From positions 3,813,001-3,877,000 of the forward strand of contig NZ_CP077095.1 of NCBI RefSeq assembly GCF_014268885.2: a DNA stretch of 64,000 bases. The letters run 5' to 3'. Source of the DNA: Pseudomonas xantholysinigenes (GTDB lineage Bacteria > Pseudomonadota > Gammaproteobacteria > Pseudomonadales > Pseudomonadaceae). Position numbers and translations under genes: made by a program. The notes beneath the pieces are model-generated. The model worked only from the letters and a program-made list of their open reading frames with translations. It was not told the DNA's origin and ran no database searches. Shown here piece after piece: positions 19,392 to 26,324 of this stretch (its first letter is position 1; each line of letters begins with the position of its first letter).

Positions 19392-19493
19392 TGGGGGGGC
19401 TCCTTGCTGTTGTTTTTGCGGGTGTTGGAGTATAGATCGCGGATTATGCAAGAACTCCACTTGGCCTCCTAAAGTCACAATTGGCCGCGCCTG
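19363..19493. repeat. Left flanking repeat of the bacteriocin island (GFA 5' region plus repeat-element fragment)
   Basis: 19363-19445 (the start of the GFA gene and its leader, through GATCGCGGATT) matches 24454-24535 on the far side of the island with scattered changes. Directly after it, 19448-19493 (GCAAGAACTCCACTTGGCC and on) matches 24845-24890 inside repeat element A. The same two landmarks therefore flank the island in the same order and orientation. This fills the left part of the 350-bp gap before the bacteriocin gene. The remaining 19500-19600 shows nothing recognised. Confidence 0.75.
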
Positions 19494-19661
19494 CGTCTGA
19501 TTAACGAGTCGCTTTTCCAGGCCGTGAGCGACGATCAAATGAGGGCCTTTGGTTGTGGTGGAGGAACCACTCACTGTAGTAGGCAGGTGCGCGGAGGCTT
19601 CTAGGGGAGTCCGCAGAATTCGGAAAAAATCGTACGCCAAGCCACAGGCGGGGTTGAGTCA

Positions 19662-19690
19662 TTGACTCCATGTACTGTGTTTTTATACAG
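19662..19690 (+). promoter_or_regulatory. Bacteriocin promoter with LexA (SOS) box
   Basis: TTGACT (19662-19667) and TATACA (19684-19689) are spaced 16 bp as -35 and -10. Overlapping the -10 is CTGTGTTTTTATACAG (19675-19690), a 16-bp CTGT-N8-ACAG box as in the LexA consensus. LexA bound there would block RNA polymerase and release it after DNA damage, the normal control of colicins. The bacteriocin start codon is 52 bp further on. Confidence 0.75.
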
Positions 19691-19741
19691 CACTTGCCAG
19701 CGATCTCCCTTCCGGAAATCGCTCTTTCAAGGAATGAATTT

Positions 19742-20602
19742 ATGGCCATAGAGCTACCGGAAACGACTGTTCACCCGTGGCCCGACCCTTTGCCTATTGA
19801 CGCGGGATCATTCGCGTACCTCTACAACGAGCGGGACCGACAGGGCCGGGAACAATTAGCAACATTTAACAGAATGATGACCGACCTTGCAGCAGAACTC
19901 CTGCGGGTCAAGACGTATTTGGATACGTCTTATGCGCCCTTGATCACGGGAGCAGCCCAAACCACTTTGGAGACCTTGGGGCTGCTCGGTGTCCCATTGG
20001 ATACCTCCTCAAGCAGTGCAGCTGATATTGCGGGATACATCAGTACCGTCAACCAGGCACTTGTCGAGGCTAATGATCAGCTCGCCTCGCTGTCCACAGA
20101 GGCCTTGGCATTTTCGGGTGGCAATGTGCTTGAACTCAATGCCTCTCAGATCAAGGCTGCGAACATGTCACGAATCCCCAAGCACTGGCGTGCATGGGGA
20201 CCATTCCCGGCGTCGGAACAAGGTATTTATCAGAAAGCCTATGAGGCAGCCCTGCAATCCCGAGTGGTAGGTCAAACCATAAAGACATTGCAGGAACGCC
20301 AAGCGAACTTGAACACCAGCCTAGAACAGGCCAAAGTTCGTGAAGTACAATCCGTTCGTCAGTCAATCAGCAGTGATTTATCAGCCATCACAGCACCTGC
20401 GCAACAGCAACTGGCTGCGCATAGACAAGCTCTGGAAAATCAGTTTTCCGACTCTGCAACTAGGACCAATGCTGAACGAGAAGCCGCTAATCAGGCTGTG
20501 CGGCAAGCGGTTGAGCAAGCGTATCAGCAGATTGATGCCCTCATCACCTCGGCTGGCAGCAGGGTCAATGCGGGGAACTCGCTCAGATCAACCAATCGGT
20601 AA
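19742..20602 (+). CDS. S-type pyocin/colicin-D-like bacteriocin, N-terminal part (gene broken by frameshift)
   Basis: These 286 residues form the front half of a bacteriocin, ending at a premature TAA (20600). They contain the receptor-binding and helical translocation region: a proline-rich start (PETTVHPWPDPLPIDAG), then long Ala/Gln-rich helices with coiled-coil character (about 180-285). AAGGA precedes ATG 19742. In the -1 frame the sense continues without a break (GELAQINQSV and on) into the next frame from about 20575. One G added to the G4 run 20572-20575 would therefore give a single protein of about 763 residues. Either the gene is a recent pseudogene or the run is a slippage site. 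No signal peptide is present, as expected for a lysis-released colicin. Confidence 0.85.
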   Translation: MAIELPETTVHPWPDPLPIDAGSFAYLYNERDRQGREQLATFNRMMTDLAAELLRVKTYLDTSYAPLITGAAQTTLETLGLLGVPLDTSSSSAADIAGYISTVNQALVEANDQLASLSTEALAFSGGNVLELNASQIKAANMSRIPKHWRAWGPFPASEQGIYQKAYEAALQSRVVGQTIKTLQERQANLNTSLEQAKVREVQSVRQSISSDLSAITAPAQQQLAAHRQALENQFSDSATRTNAEREAANQAVRQAVEQAYQQIDALITSAGSRVNAGNSLRSTNR

Positions 20603-20607
20603 GGGCA

Positions 20608-22032
20608 ATGGCCGGCACCGTTGCTGCTACGTTCACCCGCGCGGCGAATCAGCTGGTGGCCAATGCCAATGCATTCATCGAGTCTCAGCGCCAAACGGTC
20701 AATCAGGCCAGCACTGGTGCCGCCATCCAGGTCAGCGCCCGCGTGGCCGAACTCATTGCACAGGTTCAAGCTACGCCGACCCGCGACATCGCCGCATCGG
20801 CCCAACAGTCTCTTAAGCAAGTCACAGACACCGCTTATGTTGCTGCGAGTAACCAGATCCATATTGCATCCCTCGCAGACACCGTCAAAAGGCAGGAGGT
20901 AAGTACAGGCATCCAGTCTGCCCGAAACAGCGCCCAAGCCCAGCTTCAAGCCCTGCCCGGCACCACTCAAACCGCCATTACCCAAGCGGCCAACAGCTAC
21001 CGCTTCGCAGCCAGCGCTGCGGCGGCACTCACCGTGCCAGGACAAGGCACCGTCCCTTTGGCCGAAACCGCGCTGGCGACACTGCGCCAAGGCATTGCAA
21101 ACGCCATTGCCGCATTAGGCCGCATTGCCACGGCTGGGCCGGGTGCCCCAATCGCCGCCGCCCTGACCGCCGTGTTTTATGCCCGTTCAACAGCCAGTGA
21201 AGAGCAGGACCAAACACCGGCGCGATTTCGCTACGGCTTGGGTGTCAATGCTCATGAGCTTGGCTTTTCGGCGAACGCCGATCTCAATGCCATTGCCGCC
21301 GCTCAAGGCACTGTCGAGCTGCCGTATAGGCTCACCAACGAAACCCGAGGTGATGGGCGCTCCTACGTTTCGGTGGTCACAGCTGATGGCGTGAACATCT
21401 CCAAGAGCGTACCCGTACGGGCTGCCACGTTTGATCCGCAAACTGGACGCTACACTGTGACGGTGCCAAGCTTGGTACCAGACCAGCCTCCCATTACCCT
21501 GACCTGGACGCCTGCGGCGCCTCCAGGGGATCAGTCCTCAAGTACGACGACACCGGTCGTTCCACCGCCTGTGCCGACCTACACAGGCGTGGAACTGCAA
21601 CCGCTGAACATTGAGGCCGAGACCTACCCCGGTGTGTTGCCGGATGCTAATGACTTTATCATCACGTTCCCTGCAGACTCTGGCTTGAAACCAGTCTATG
21701 TGATGTTCAGCGAACCGCTAGACTCAGGGATTTTCACGCGAAAACAGCTTGATAAAAAATATAAGCATGCTAAAAGCTTCGGAGTCACCGATACAAAAAA
21801 GAACAGCGAAACCTTAGCAGAATTCCGCAATGCAATTGAGGCTCACCTGAAGCACAGTGGAACCATCGAGAAAGGAACCTATCTCTACGCTGAAAACTCA
21901 AAAGTGCACTTTAACTCTACGACAAATAATGTTGTCGTCTTAGATACCACTGGAAAATTCCTTTCAGGGTGGAAGCTAGTGCCAGGAACACCGCAGTATG
22001 AAAACTACATCAGCACAGGGAAGCTGAAATGA
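20608..22032 (+). CDS. S-type pyocin/colicin-D-like bacteriocin, C-terminal part with tRNase domain
   Basis: The 474 residues continue the helical region (1-200) into a pyocin-S domain (about 204-305, from PARFRYGLGV). A proline-rich hinge follows, then a colicin-D-type ribonuclease tip (about 365-474). The tip keeps the active-site pattern known from colicin D, K-Y-K-H (384-387) and S-G-W (453-455); that family cuts arginine tRNAs in the anticodon loop. ATG 20608 sits six bases after the stop of the upstream half, with AAGGG between, so re-initiation is possible. A full toxin needs the frame restored. The stop overlaps the immunity gene by four bases (ATGA). Confidence 0.87.
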   Translation: MAGTVAATFTRAANQLVANANAFIESQRQTVNQASTGAAIQVSARVAELIAQVQATPTRDIAASAQQSLKQVTDTAYVAASNQIHIASLADTVKRQEVSTGIQSARNSAQAQLQALPGTTQTAITQAANSYRFAASAAAALTVPGQGTVPLAETALATLRQGIANAIAALGRIATAGPGAPIAAALTAVFYARSTASEEQDQTPARFRYGLGVNAHELGFSANADLNAIAAAQGTVELPYRLTNETRGDGRSYVSVVTADGVNISKSVPVRAATFDPQTGRYTVTVPSLVPDQPPITLTWTPAAPPGDQSSSTTTPVVPPPVPTYTGVELQPLNIEAETYPGVLPDANDFIITFPADSGLKPVYVMFSEPLDSGIFTRKQLDKKYKHAKSFGVTDTKKNSETLAEFRNAIEAHLKHSGTIEKGTYLYAENSKVHFNSTTNNVVVLDTTGKFLSGWKLVPGTPQYENYISTGKLK

Positions 22033-22301
22033 GCATAGATCTAATAAACTTGGCGAAGTCGGCAGCCAAGAAAGAAATCACTGCCGATGATTTTGAAACT
22101 AAGTTTTTCGAAGGCTGGCGACTTGAGGGAGAATCCGGCGTCCTGGCAAAAGATAGCAAGAATATTGCAGACTGCTTGTATGTGATTTTTGATTTAGCAG
22201 AGCGCTACACCTCTCATCCTGACAGAGAAAGCTATGAGCTAGACGAACGGGCTTTGAGGGCAGAGCTTGAGAAAGCGCTGAAAAACCACGGTTTCCTATA
22301 A
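22029..22301 (+). CDS. Colicin-D-type immunity protein (copy 1)
   Basis: This 90-residue, acidic, mainly helical protein has length and motifs (FFEGWRLEGESG) shared with the second immunity gene at 23914. It resembles ImmD, which plugs the colicin D active site. It overlaps the toxin gene by ATGA, the normal tight coupling of a nuclease bacteriocin and its immunity. It is intact although the toxin gene is frameshifted, so the cell should remain protected against the matching toxin. Confidence 0.85.
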   Translation: MSIDLINLAKSAAKKEITADDFETKFFEGWRLEGESGVLAKDSKNIADCLYVIFDLAERYTSHPDRESYELDERALRAELEKALKNHGFL

Positions 22302-22369
22302 TTCCTTGCCGTAATTTTATCTACGTCCTGTGATGTAAATAGAAGATCTGGTCGGGTGCCATCATCCCT

Positions 22370-22594
22370 CGTAGGTTGGCACCCGAATCGATCGAAAGTC
22401 ATACGTTTAGAAAAAGGAAGCGCAACGGTGTCCCGTTGGCGTCGCAGAGCATGTGGATTTTGGTTGTCAGGCCACCGCGACTGCGGCCTAGAGCGTGATC
22501 GGCAGGCTCGTCAGCCCCCCTTTTTTCCCGGCGCCAGAAGAGGCTCGGCGACCACTGTCCAGGCCTCATCCGAGAGTTCGTAACGCTTTGCCAT
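22370..22594 (-). pseudogene. Remnant of an IS5-family (IS427-type) transposase
   Basis: Reading left from ATG 22594 gives MAKRYELSDEAWTVV, the usual N-terminus of these transposases. It runs directly into KKGG and, in a shifted frame, DEPADHALGRSRGGLTTKIH and DANGTPLRF. Those segments normally lie some 130 residues apart, so most of the gene has been deleted and the frame is broken. No terminal inverted repeats could be placed. It lies between bacteriocin copies 1 and 2 and could have taken part in their duplication. Confidence 0.72.
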
Positions 22595-22895
22595 CACAGA
22601 ATTCCTTTCCGTAGATGGCCGGGAGCCCTACAGAGTTTCAGCTTCCGAAGGGTGCCGATTGGGTTTCTCGGGATTTCGTACAGAGCCAGTAATCGCAAAA
22701 ACCGCATCCGGTCGGTAGTCCGCAAGGCAAACTGGGGGACGGCTGTTGCCAAAACATGTCGGTTGATACAAAACCTTGGCTTCAAGAGAAAACTCAACAC
22801 CTCTTGGCTGGAATATCTCAGGGTCGGAAATTCCAGCCCTTCCATTTATTCATTTTCTAATGCATCTCAGTAGGCCGATCCGTTTTGCTGTACCG
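22595..22895. other. Gene-free stretch between IS remnant and duplicated bacteriocin promoter
   Basis: About 300 bp with no recognised gene. A minus-strand frame here (about 83 codons) has no family resemblance and no ribosome-binding site. The base composition is more AT-rich than the core genome, in line with the rest of the island. Confidence 0.5.
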
Positions 22896-23099
22896 GGGGA
22901 GCTCGCAGAACTCAGAAAAAATCGTACGCCAAGCCACAGGCGGGGTTGAGCCATTGATTCCATATACTGTTTTTTATACAGCATTAGCCGCCGATCTCCC
23001 TTCCGGAAATCGCTCTTTCAAGGAATGAATTTATGGCCATAGAGCTACCGGCGACGATTGCTCGCCCGGGGCCCGACCCTTTGCCTATTGACGCTGGAT
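22896..23099 (+). repeat. Duplicate of bacteriocin promoter and first 22 codons, with altered SOS box
   Basis: This block matches 19603-19808 closely, including the leader, the ribosome-binding site and the first codons. The -35 is TTGATT (22954-22959) and the -10 TATACA (22975-22980), 15 bp apart. The LexA box has lost one base, leaving CTGTTTTTTATACAG (22967-22981), so the two half-sites have the wrong spacing. LexA control and promoter strength of this copy are probably altered. Confidence 0.75.
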
Positions 23100-23914
23100 A
23101 GGACCAAACACCGGCGCGATTTCGCTACGGTTTGGGTGTCAATGCTCATGACCTTGGCTTTTCGGCGAACGTCGATCTCAATGCCATTGCCGCCGCTCAA
23201 GGCACTGTCGAGCTGCCGTATAGGCTCACCAACGAAACCCGAGGTGATGGGCGCTCCTACGTTTCGGTGGTCACAGCTGATGGCGTGAACATCTCCAAGA
23301 GCGTACCCGTACGGGCTGCCACGTTTGATCCGCAAACTGGACGCTACACTGTGACGGTGCCAAGCTTGGTACCAGACCAGCCTCCCATCACCCTGACCTG
23401 GACGCCTGCAGCGCCTCCAGGGGACCAGTCCTCAAGTACGACGACACCGGTCGTTCCACCGCCCTACACGGGCGTGGAACTGCAACCGCTGAACATTGAG
23501 GCCGAGACCTACCCCGGTGTGTTGCCGGATGCTCGCGATCTGATCATTACCTTCCCGGTAGACTCCGGGATGAAACTGATCTATTTGATGTTCAGCGAGC
23601 CTTTAGACTCGGGGATATTCACCCGGAGGCAGTTGGATAAAAAGTATAAGCACGCTATAGACTTTGGAGTTTTGGCCACAAATAAAAACACAGAGACCTT
23701 GACTGCATTCAGGGACGCTATCGAGCAGCATTTAAATAGCTCGAGTACAATCGAAAAAGGAACATATCGACGAGAGCCAGGGTCGAAGGTGTATTTTAAC
23801 CCCACTACAAATTTGGTGGTCATAGTAGCGGCGAATGGTAAATTTCTTTCTGGCTGGCACCTTAGCCCTGGCTCCGACCAACACAGAAACTATATCGAAA
23901 CGGAGGTACTGTAA
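23033..23914 (+). pseudogene. Second bacteriocin copy: 22 codons, stop, then pyocin-S domain and divergent colicin-D-like tip
   Basis: Translation from ATG 23033 gives 22 residues like the first copy and then TAG at the point where about 1.4 kb (receptor and translocation regions) is missing. After the junction (23099) sequence resumes at the codons for DQTPARFRYG. About 440 bp of the pyocin-S domain and hinge are nearly identical to copy 1, with roughly seven substitutions and a 9-bp gap by eye. The toxin tip beyond GVLPDA then diverges but keeps K-Y-K-H and S-G-W. The open part runs from about 23099; its only usable start is a TTG without ribosome-binding site. It is a silent toxin tip, with the next gene overlapping by one base. 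Confidence 0.8.
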
Positions 23915-24186
23915 TGAGTCTCGCTCTGATTGACCTAGCAAAAAAATTCCTCTCATCATCCATTAGCAGCGAAGAGTTCTCCAAGACTTTTTTCGAAACC
24001 TGGAGATCTGAGGGGGAATCTGGACTTTTGGCTCAGGACGAGCCAAAACTAGGCAGCTGCCTGACTTTAATGTTTGGGCTGGTCGACAGTTTAGTCGAGG
24101 ACACCAAAGACTTCTCCTCTGAGCTTACGGAACCTGAATTAAGGATCGAACTTACCAGGCTCCTTAGAACATACGAATATCTATAG
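23914..24186 (+). CDS. Colicin-D-type immunity protein (copy 2)
   Basis: These 90 residues resemble the immunity protein at 22029 (FFETWRSEGESGLLAQD in place of FFEGWRLEGESGVLAKD) but are clearly diverged, matching the divergence of the adjacent toxin tip. GGAGG lies nine bases before the ATG, and the TAATG overlap couples it to the silent toxin module. It probably still gives immunity to the toxin variant encoded by copy 2, whether made by this strain after recombination or by competitors. Confidence 0.83.
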   Translation: MSLALIDLAKKFLSSSISSEEFSKTFFETWRSEGESGLLAQDEPKLGSCLTLMFGLVDSLVEDTKDFSSELTEPELRIELTRLLRTYEYL

Positions 24187-24190
24187 TTTT

Positions 24191-24376
24191 AGATTAAACT
24201 CCATCTTAGGCACCCAAGGTTCTGTCGATCTAAACCATCGATTGAGCAACGGAGCACGGGGTGATGGGCGGTCGTACATCTCGGTCATCACCACCGATGG
24301 AATCAATGTCTCCGAGAGTCTTTCCCTACGAGTGGTAACACTGAATACGCAGGCATGCCAGTTTAGCTCCGACTGA
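24191..24376 (+). pseudogene. Third, degenerate fragment of a pyocin-S domain
   Basis: The frame reads LNSILGTQGSVDLNHRLSNG and then ARGDGRSYISVITTDGIN before fading to a stop at 24374. It aligns with AAAQGTVELPYRLTNETRGDG and the following RSYVSVVTADGVN of copies 1 and 2. It has no start and no toxin tip. It begins only a few bases after the second immunity gene, where another tip-immunity unit would stand. Confidence 0.75.
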
Positions 24377-24453
24377 AAACCTACCCTAAACACCCTCGCT
24401 TAAATATACAAAAAAAAACCACAACGAGCCTAGAATTCATTGAATTAGCAAAG

Positions 24454-24535
24454 CAGCAGACGCCTTGCTTTCCCAAGGTCATTGGGGGGCTCTTTGCTGT
24501 TGTTTTTGGAGGTATTGGAATATAGGTCGCGGATT
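24454..24535. repeat. Right flanking repeat: vestige of the GFA gene start
   Basis: This matches 19363-19445. Read on the minus strand it still resembles the GFA N-terminus (MTLGKQGVCC against MPLEKQGTCL) before losing frame. Together with the arm of element A next to it, it repeats the left border of the bacteriocin island. Confidence 0.7.
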
Positions 24536-24540
24536 GGACC

Positions 24541-24594
24541 TGGATCTGGATCTGGATCTGGATCTGGATCTGGATCTGGATCTGGATCTGGATC
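24541..24594. repeat. Nine tandem TGGATC hexamers at the left end of element A
   Basis: A perfect hexanucleotide array lies 22 bp outside the terminal GTATGCGCATTCAT of the repeat element. Perfect short tandem repeats of this length are prone to slippage. On the minus strand it would encode Asp-Pro or Gln-Ile repeats, but there is no sign of a real gene. Confidence 0.9.
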
Positions 24595-24616
24595 TGCAGT
24601 GATTGTTTTGATTTTT

Positions 24617-25435
24617 GTATGCGCATTCATTGGCGATGTTGACGCATAGTCACCTTTCCGCCCTTACGGCGGGTAACTTTTTGAAGGATCAAAAAGTCAC
24701 CAAAAAATCCTCGCTCCATTCATCCGGCCCCTACGCTTCGCTCCGGGGTTCCCTCGCTCCGTTCTTGCTCCCGGGAGGACCGCGCTGAACGCCCCATCCT
24801 GGGGCGCAGCGCTTGACGGGCATCCATGCCCGTCACCTCCCTTCGCAAGAACTCCACTCGGCCTCCTGAAGTCGCAATTGGCGGCGCCTGAACTATCGCG
24901 CGCTTAGAAGCAAGAGCAAGAGCAAGAGCAAGAGCAAGAGCAAGAGCAAGAGCAAGAGCAAGAGCAGAAGTTTTAAATAGATTCCTGGCAGTTATTTAAA
25001 TATTGACTGCTCTGGCCCTTTCGCGGGCAAGCCCGCTCCCACAGGAGAGTGGTGGAAGTTGAAAATATACATAACCCTGTGGGAGCGGGCTTGCCCGCGA
25101 AAGGGCCCTGGAGATCACAGAATTGCAACTAGCGACAGCTACGCCAGTGCAGGCGCCGCCCCTAACTTCGCGACTTCAGGAGGCCGAACGTAGGCCTTGC
25201 GGAGGGAGGTGACGGGCATGGATGCCCGTCAAGCGCTGGGGCCCAGGATGGGCCCTACAGCGCGGTCCTCCCGGGAGCAAGGCCGGAGTGAGGGAATCCC
25301 GCCACGAGCGGGACGGATGAATGGAGCGCAACGGCTTTGGTTACTTTGGCCGCGGACGGCGAGTTACGACCAAAGTAACCCGCCGTAAGGGCGGAAAGGT
25401 GAATAAGCGTCGACATCGCAAATGAATGCGCATAC
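24617..25435. repeat. Mirror-image repeat element A (about 819 bp)
   Basis: The two ends are inverted copies (GTATGCGCATTCAT at 24617, ATGAATGCGCATAC ending 25435). Each arm of about 280 bp carries GCCCTTACGGCGGG, a stem-loop (24672-24701; 25339-25380), CTCCATTCATCCG, and a palindromic GACGGGCATCCATGCCCGTC. Between the arms lie nine GCAAGA hexamers (24910-24963) and a facing pair of REP sequences (25017-25105). No transposase or other protein was recognised. The same element occurs at 54459-55241. It fills most of the gap between the bacteriocin island and the phzF-like gene. Confidence 0.85.
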
Positions 25436-25484
25436 AACTTTCAAAACCACCAAAGACCAAAACCAGCAACTAGTAACTAGCAAC

Positions 25485-26273
25485 TCAAAGAAACACCACC
25501 CCACGCATATAAAGCGCCCCCGCCCCACGAATAATCACCCGCCCATTCCCCGGCAACTCACAATGCAACTGCCCCTTGCGCCCGCCCCCCTGCTCACAGC
25601 GCAAGCTGTCCTTGCCCAACCGCTCAGCCCAGTAGGGCACCAATGACGTATGCGCCGACCCCGTCACCGGATCCTCATTGACCCCCACCCGCGGCCCAAA
25701 CCACCGCGTGACGAAATCAAACCCCCGCCCCGGCGCCGTCACCGCAATCCCCCTCACATCGAACGCCGACAACGCCACGAAGTCCGGCTTGAGCCCCTCG
25801 ATCAAGTCAACATCATCGATCACCACGATAAAGTCATCCGTCCGATACAACGCCCGCGCCTCAGCCAGCCCAAGGGCCTCCAGCAACCCGGCCGGCAAGT
25901 CCTGCGCAACCGGCTGCTTGGCCGGAAAATCCATCGCCAGCAACCCATTGGCATCACGACTGACCCGCAACTCACCGCTACGGGTATTGAACCGCAACAC
26001 CTCTGCCCCCTCGCCCAGTTGCTCGAACAACACCCAGGCCGCCGCCAAGGTGGCATGCCCACACAGGTCGACCTCCACCGACGGGGTGAACCAGCGCAGG
26101 TCGAACACCTCACCGTTGCGTACGAAGTATGCAGTCTCGGACAGGTTGTTCTCTTCGGCGATGCGCTGCAGCACCTCGTCTGGCAACCACTGCTCCAACG
26201 GGATGACCGCCGCCGGATTACCGCCAAACGGCACGGCAGAAAAGGCATCGACCTGGAAAATTTCGAGTTGCAT
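25485..26273 (-). CDS. PhzF-family isomerase/epimerase-like protein
   Basis: This 262-residue PhzF-fold protein has the N-terminal QVDAFSAVPFGGNPAAV, the catalytic-Glu segment NNLSETAYFV, the CGHATLAAA motif and, in the second half, GVNEDPVTGSAH. PhzF of phenazine biosynthesis uses this Glu for a proton shift. Most chromosomal relatives outside phz clusters have unknown substrates, and no other phenazine gene is present. The ATG at 26273 follows GAGGAG at seven bases. The next gene upstream on the strand is a 2-hydroxyacid dehydrogenase 51 bp away, so the two may be co-transcribed. Confidence 0.9.
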   Translation of the reverse strand: MQLEIFQVDAFSAVPFGGNPAAVIPLEQWLPDEVLQRIAEENNLSETAYFVRNGEVFDLRWFTPSVEVDLCGHATLAAAWVLFEQLGEGAEVLRFNTRSGELRVSRDANGLLAMDFPAKQPVAQDLPAGLLEALGLAEARALYRTDDFIVVIDDVDLIEGLKPDFVALSAFDVRGIAVTAPGRGFDFVTRWFGPRVGVNEDPVTGSAHTSLVPYWAERLGKDSLRCEQGGGRKGQLHCELPGNGRVIIRGAGALYMRGVVFL

Positions 26274-26324
26274 GCAAAAGCTCCTCAAGCCCGACACACC
26301 GCCAGGCAGGCATTGATAAAGGGA

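Noticed and set aside
24381..24630. Small minus-strand frames with Gln-Ile or Asp-Pro repeats
   Set aside because: They arise from the TGGATC hexamers and the end of element A. Two frames are equally open, so a coding role is not supported.
24910..24963. GCAAGA hexamer run considered as a CRISPR or iteron array
   Set aside because: The units are contiguous six-base repeats without spacers, no cas or rep gene is near, and they lie in the centre of a dispersed repeat element.
25485..26273. PhzF-like gene considered as evidence for phenazine synthesis
   Set aside because: No other phz gene is present in the window, and stand-alone PhzF-fold proteins are common.
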